Of a stretch of DNA of 8,443 bases, positions 6,180-8,443 are shown in pieces; the stretch's first letter is position 1, and every line of letters begins with the position of its first letter. The position numbers were made by a program, and so were the translations under genes. The stretch lies in contig DMMN01000191.1 of assembly GCA_003453835.1 (NCBI GenBank), positions 3,400 through 11,842 of the forward strand, written 5' to 3'. This DNA comes from Bacteroidota bacterium. GTDB taxonomy: Bacteria > Bacteroidota > Ignavibacteria > UBA10030. Below the pieces are notes generated by a model. The model searched no databases. It saw only the letters and a program-made list of their open reading frames with translations, and had not been told where the DNA came from.

Positions 6180-6770
6180 TCAGCTATTCGGTTTCCGGTA
6201 CTCGAGCGTCAGCGTGATGTAAATCGTATCCCCTGCAACCAGACCTCCCGTCTCGACCGTCCGATCCCACTTCAGCCCGTAGTCAAAGCGATTTACCGAG
6301 ATTGTCGCCTTCCATCCGGCCAGCGTGCCGCGGCTAGTTTTCAATGTGCCGGTGTTCTCTGCGTCGAAGGAAACGCTCTTCGTCGAATCCCGGATCGCGA
6401 GGTGGCCGTGGATCTTGAATCTGTTCTCGCCGACCTTTTCAATCGAGGTGCTCTTGAACTTGATTTCCGCGAACTTCTCGGCGCTGAAGAAGTCGTCCGA
6501 TTTGAGGTGGTTATCCCTTCGTTCGTTTTCCGTATTGATGCTTGCGACGTTGATCGTCGCTTCGACGGCAGCGTCGCTGTAGTCGTCCTTTACGGAACTC
6601 AACGCGATGTCGAATTCCCGGAAGTTTCCGGAGACCTCCGAAATGAGCATGTGCTTGACGCTGAACGAAACCCTCGAGTGGGATTTGTCAAGCTGCCAGC
6701 CGGCCGTCTGCGCCGACAGGCCGATGACACTAACAAGAGTAACAGATAGAAGAATGAGTAAGCGTCGCAT
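6180..6770 (-). CDS. Exported YceI-family protein (isoprenoid-binding lipocalin-like fold)
   Basis: This 196-residue protein has a signal peptide (residues 1-20, MRRLLILL to GLSA, cleavage before Q21) and then a full YceI domain of normal length. Conserved segments are W-x-LDKSHSRVSFSVKHM (25-41), GNFREFD (48-54), INTENERRDNHLKSDDFF (78-95), F-AEIKFKST (100-108), HGHLAIRDSTKSVSF (121-135), NRFDYGL-W (160-168) and VAGDTIYITLTLE (178-190). Family members form a beta-barrel that holds polyisoprenoid or quinone-like lipids in the periplasm; the ligand here is unknown. The start is secure: AAGGAG sits 4 bases before the ATG on the minus strand (6775-6780). It is the last gene of the minus-strand group, 44 bases after the VOC dioxygenase gene, which suggests shared expression and a link to quinone or lipid-oxidation stress. 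Confidence 0.93.
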   Translation of the reverse strand: MRRLLILLSVTLVSVIGLSAQTAGWQLDKSHSRVSFSVKHMLISEVSGNFREFDIALSSVKDDYSDAAVEATINVASINTENERRDNHLKSDDFFSAEKFAEIKFKSTSIEKVGENRFKIHGHLAIRDSTKSVSFDAENTGTLKTSRGTLAGWKATISVNRFDYGLKWDRTVETGGLVAGDTIYITLTLEYRKPNS

Positions 6771-6814
6771 AGATCTCCTTTTGTTGAGTGTGATGAAATG
6801 AGAGAGTTGCAGTG

Positions 6815-7678
6815 TCAGAGAATTTCGATTTCGATTCTATCCTGGTCGCGGGCAATCACTGTCCCGTTCGTCATCAGCAGAGGTGCTTCGGATGTTCGCA
6901 AGCGCTCCTGAACGGTCGTCCTCGTGCGGTCGTCGGGGAGCGCAATTCCGAATCGAATCAATCCAACGGCGTTCTGAGGAGGCGGCGGAGCGCCCGGTCC
7001 TGACCAGGTGTTGAGGCCGATGTGATGATGATATCCCCCGGCCGAGACGAACAAGGCGCCCGGATAACTCCGTTGAACGACGTCAAAGCCGAGTGTGTCG
7101 GCGTAGAATCGTTCTGCTTTTGAAAGATCAGAGACGTTCAGGTGAATGTGGCCGATGTCGGTTGCCGGATGGAGGCCGTCGTCTTCGTTGTCAGAATACG
7201 CCGAGAGCAGAGAATCAAGATCGAGATGCCATGTTCCCATTTGAAGCTCTCCATTGACAAACGTCCACTCAGTGCGCGGCTTGTCGGCGTACACCTCCAG
7301 GCCGTTTCCATCCGGGTCGGCAAGATAAAGCGCTTCGCTCACCCCATGGTCGGCGAATCCCTGGAAGGGATACCGCTGCTGGGAGAGTTGTCTGAACAGC
7401 TTCGCAAGCTCTTTTCTGTTCGGTACGCGGATGGCGATGTGAAAGAGTCCCGTCGACCCGGTCGGACGTGGAATCGCGTCCGGCCGCTCGGTCAGCATCA
7501 GGATCGGCTTCCCAGCTTCCGTCGGCGACAAGGAGATTGTGGAGCCTTGGCGCTGAACCTGCGTAAGGTTGAGCAAGCCTTTGTAGAATGCGAGTGCTTT
7601 CTGAAAGTTCTTTACCCGAAGATGCGCATAATCAATGTGCGTGCCTTCAGGAAGCCTGTATGAAGCGAGTGACGGCAT
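6815..7678 (-). CDS. Two-module VOC dioxygenase, CatE (catechol-2,3-dioxygenase)-like
   Basis: At 287 residues this has the length of Bacillus CatE/YfiE and its two vicinal-oxygen-chelate modules. Module 1 (about 13-134) shows His19 in DYAHLRV, His80 in FHIAIRV, and DPDGNGLEVYAD (121-132) with Glu128. Module 2 (about 174-287) shows GHIHLNV with His179, the YHHHIGLNTW motif (216-225) followed by GAPPPP, and a C-terminal I-E-I-E-I strand with Glu285. His179, one of His218/219 and Glu285 are the likely metal triad; extradiol ring-cleaving enzymes keep Fe(II) in the C-terminal module. The HHHIGLNTW-SG-GAPPPP signature is characteristic of the CatE group. Ring cleavage of catechol or hydroquinones is the likely role, although many VOC proteins of this shape are untested. 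The ribosome site is weak (AAAGAAG). The gene starts 18 bases after the isomerase-like gene. Confidence 0.85.
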   Translation of the reverse strand: MPSLASYRLPEGTHIDYAHLRVKNFQKALAFYKGLLNLTQVQRQGSTISLSPTEAGKPILMLTERPDAIPRPTGSTGLFHIAIRVPNRKELAKLFRQLSQQRYPFQGFADHGVSEALYLADPDGNGLEVYADKPRTEWTFVNGELQMGTWHLDLDSLLSAYSDNEDDGLHPATDIGHIHLNVSDLSKAERFYADTLGFDVVQRSYPGALFVSAGGYHHHIGLNTWSGPGAPPPPQNAVGLIRFGIALPDDRTRTTVQERLRTSEAPLLMTNGTVIARDQDRIEIEIL

Positions 7679-7696
7679 CTTCTTTCGTGACTTGCG

Positions 7697-7993
7697 TTAG
7701 TTCATCGAGAACTGCAGCATCGAGACGTTCATGACGTTGTGAAACGCCAGGGAGTGGATTTCAATTCCCACAAACTTCGTGAGAGGTAATGCCTGAAGAA
7801 TGTCCCGCACCTCTCCGTCTGAGTTGCCCAGAATCGTTGCCCAGAGAACCGAGCGGTCAATGGCTAGGCTGTAGCTCGTCAGGGTTCCGCGCGCCATCAG
7901 CTCATTGATCCGGATTCGTTGGTGAGGGATGAGAGAGACAAACTCCTCCGTCAGGAATTCCGGCAGCTTCATGATTACCATAAACTGTTGCAT
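7697..7993 (-). CDS. Small muconolactone-isomerase-like / YCII-type dimeric alpha-beta-barrel protein
   Basis: This 98-residue cytoplasmic protein has the pattern of ferredoxin-like dimeric alpha-beta-barrel proteins: a first strand (QQFMVIMKLP, 2-11), a helix with HQRIRINELMARGTL (24-38), a second strand around SVLWATILG (48-56), a helix with EVRDILQALPL (61-71), and a last strand FVGIEIHSLAFH (74-85). The segment LPL-x2-F-x2-IEI-x2-L-x2-H closely parallels muconolactone delta-isomerase, an enzyme of catechol (beta-ketoadipate) breakdown. The resemblance is by eye, and catalysis is not established; a YCII-like protein of unknown role is the alternative. The start at 7993 has TAGG 7 bases upstream and AAGGAG 13 bases upstream (8007-8012). 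It precedes the CatE-like gene by 18 bases, so they are almost certainly co-transcribed. Confidence 0.75.
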   Translation of the reverse strand: MQQFMVIMKLPEFLTEEFVSLIPHQRIRINELMARGTLTSYSLAIDRSVLWATILGNSDGEVRDILQALPLTKFVGIEIHSLAFHNVMNVSMLQFSMN

Positions 7994-8030
7994 ATGATGA
8001 CCTACTCTCCTTGCGCAAAGCCGCCTTCGA

Positions 8031-8206
8031 GATTCAAATCCGAAACTCTAAATCCGAGATTCGAAACAAATTCGAATCGCTGAAATTCGAAACGATTCAA
8101 GAAACACCGGCCTTTTCCTTTTCGGAATTCGGATTTGGAAATTGTTTAGGATTTCGACCCGCCTGCCAAAGCGAAGCGGCGGGCAGGTATTCGTGCTTCG
8201 GATTTA
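8031..8206. repeat. AT-rich interspersed repeat block built from AAATCCGA / GATTCGAA words
   Basis: Short words recur in both orientations. CAAATCCGAA (8035-8044) is exactly inverted as TTCGGATTTG (8128-8137). AAATCCGA recurs at 8050-8057, 14 bases after the first copy. A further inverted copy, TTCGGATTTA, lies at 8197-8206. GATTC and ATTCGAA words fill 8058-8099. Composition differs sharply from the neighbouring genes. The minus-strand stretch around CGGACGAGGATAAATCCGAA resembles, from memory, a non-coding repeat common between genes in many uncultured-bacterial genomes and often mis-called as short ORFs of the IRNSKSEIRNKFE type. I cannot confirm this without a search. Spacing is irregular and there are no unique spacers, so it is not a CRISPR array. 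Confidence 0.6.
8158..8187. repeat. GC-rich hairpin inside the repeat block
   Basis: CCCGCC (8158-8163) pairs with GGCGGG (8178-8183), or CCTGCC (8162-8167) with GGCAGG (8182-8187). Each has a 14-base loop, giving two mutually exclusive stems in 30 bases. It stands out from the AT-rich flanks. There is no T-run on either strand, so I read it as part of the interspersed repeat and not as a terminator. Confidence 0.6.
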
Positions 8207-8344
8207 TCCTCGTCCGGCGTAAAGCTGCGCAGCATGAGTGCCGTATTGTTCCGTCGTGAGCGATTGTTCAATTCGACTGTGGCCCGATTCAAGTCACGCG
8301 ACAGCCTGAACCGCGTGCCGGGGATGTCGTTCATGATGTTTGAA

Positions 8345-8443
8345 TCAGCTCAGAATTGCAAGTTGGCCTGGACCAGCCAGCAGCAAGTAGACGGCCATTG
8401 CGAGGAGCGCCAGGTTGAACTCGTAGCCCTCTCCTTTGCCGGC
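8345..8443 (-). CDS. DoxX-family membrane protein, C-terminal end only (cut by window edge)
   Basis: A minus-strand frame is open from the right edge to a TGA at 8345-8347 and gives the last 32 residues of a protein. It reads KGEGYEFNLALLAMAVYLLL and then AGPGQLAILS before the stop. This matches the C-terminus of DoxX proteins: a GYEF-type motif before the final helix, then a hydrophobic helix, then GPG and a short tail. DoxX proteins are small four-helix inner-membrane proteins tied to redox or thiol/quinone stress; CatD of Bacillus subtilis, encoded beside CatE, is one. Here a CatE-like gene lies downstream on the same strand, separated by the 351-base repeat-bearing gap and the isomerase-like gene. 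The missing N-terminal part lies beyond the window. Confidence 0.72.
   Translation of the reverse strand, partial: AGKGEGYEFNLALLAMAVYLLLAGPGQLAILS

Larger units (their letters stand above)
7994..8344. other. Long gap between the DoxX and isomerase-like genes, no convincing gene
   Basis: This 351-base gap contains the ribosome site of the isomerase-like gene (8001-8012), then the AT-rich repeat block and GC hairpin listed separately. About 120 bases next to the DoxX stop (8226-8344) show nothing I can name. A minus-strand frame starting at 8334 runs into the repeat, has no ribosome site and resembles no family. No clear promoter is visible for the downstream minus-strand genes, so it is undecided whether DoxX is part of the same transcript. 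Confidence 0.5.

Noticed and set aside
6111..6749. 212-codon plus-strand frame opposite the YceI gene
   Set aside because: The YceI protein on the other strand has all family motifs, a signal peptide and a good ribosome site; the plus-strand frame is arginine-rich shadow sequence.
8031..8206. CRISPR-like array of short repeats
   Set aside because: The repeated words are 8-10 bases, irregularly spaced and in both orientations, with no unique spacers and no cas genes nearby.
8011..8259. 82-codon plus-strand frame
   Set aside because: It is the translation of the AT-rich repeat block (repetitive IRNSKSEIRNKFE-type residues), not a protein gene.
8146..8334. 62-codon minus-strand frame after DoxX
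   Set aside because: It runs into the GC hairpin and repeat block, lacks a ribosome site and matches no family I know.
8234..8443. Plus-strand frame from ATG 8234 open to the window end
   Set aside because: It is antisense to the recognisable DoxX C-terminus and has no family resemblance.

Overview
The window (8443 bases, moderately GC-rich in the genes) reads as ordinary chromosomal DNA of a Gram-negative-type bacterium. I see no integrase, transposase, rRNA, tRNA or CRISPR array. Two exported proteins have signal peptides that appear to be cleaved just before a glutamine (SHS|QT in the esterase, LSA|QT in the YceI protein). That is common in Bacteroidota and relatives, and one intergenic region holds a fair match to a Bacteroidota-type promoter. 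A member of the Bacteroidota/Ignavibacteria-like FCB assemblage is therefore the best guess, at low confidence.

Plus-strand half (1-6018). After a terminator-like hairpin at the left edge come three tightly spaced genes that look like one operon: a secreted esterase-D-like serine hydrolase (200-1039), an exported VanX-type D-Ala-D-Ala dipeptidase with an extra N-terminal domain resembling DUF3471 (1045-2133), and a zinc-type cation diffusion facilitator (CDF) with three C-terminal dimerisation domains (2160-3539). A 175-base gap follows, with a possible promoter. A probable 32-residue membrane peptide (3715-3813) then leads a second group: a multi-pass NagX/HGSNAT-like acyltransferase (3883-5043) and a second CDF transporter (5077-6018) whose predicted metal site is atypical. 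The group combines cell-envelope or amino-sugar functions with two metal exporters; a shared physiological role is not evident from sequence alone.

Convergent gap (6019-6179). It has no gene and holds several small hairpins without good U-tracts.

Minus-strand half (8443 down to 6180). In transcription order it holds the 3' end of a DoxX-family membrane protein cut by the window edge, a roughly 350-base gap occupied largely by a non-coding AT-rich inverted/direct repeat block, a small muconolactone-isomerase-like dimeric alpha-beta-barrel protein, a CatE-type two-module VOC dioxygenase, and an exported YceI protein. DoxX next to CatE recalls the Bacillus subtilis catDE catechol/quinone-stress operon. 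With YceI (isoprenoid/quinone-like lipid binding) and the isomerase-like protein, this half is best read as a candidate catechol/quinone detoxification cluster. It is the most system-like part of the window.
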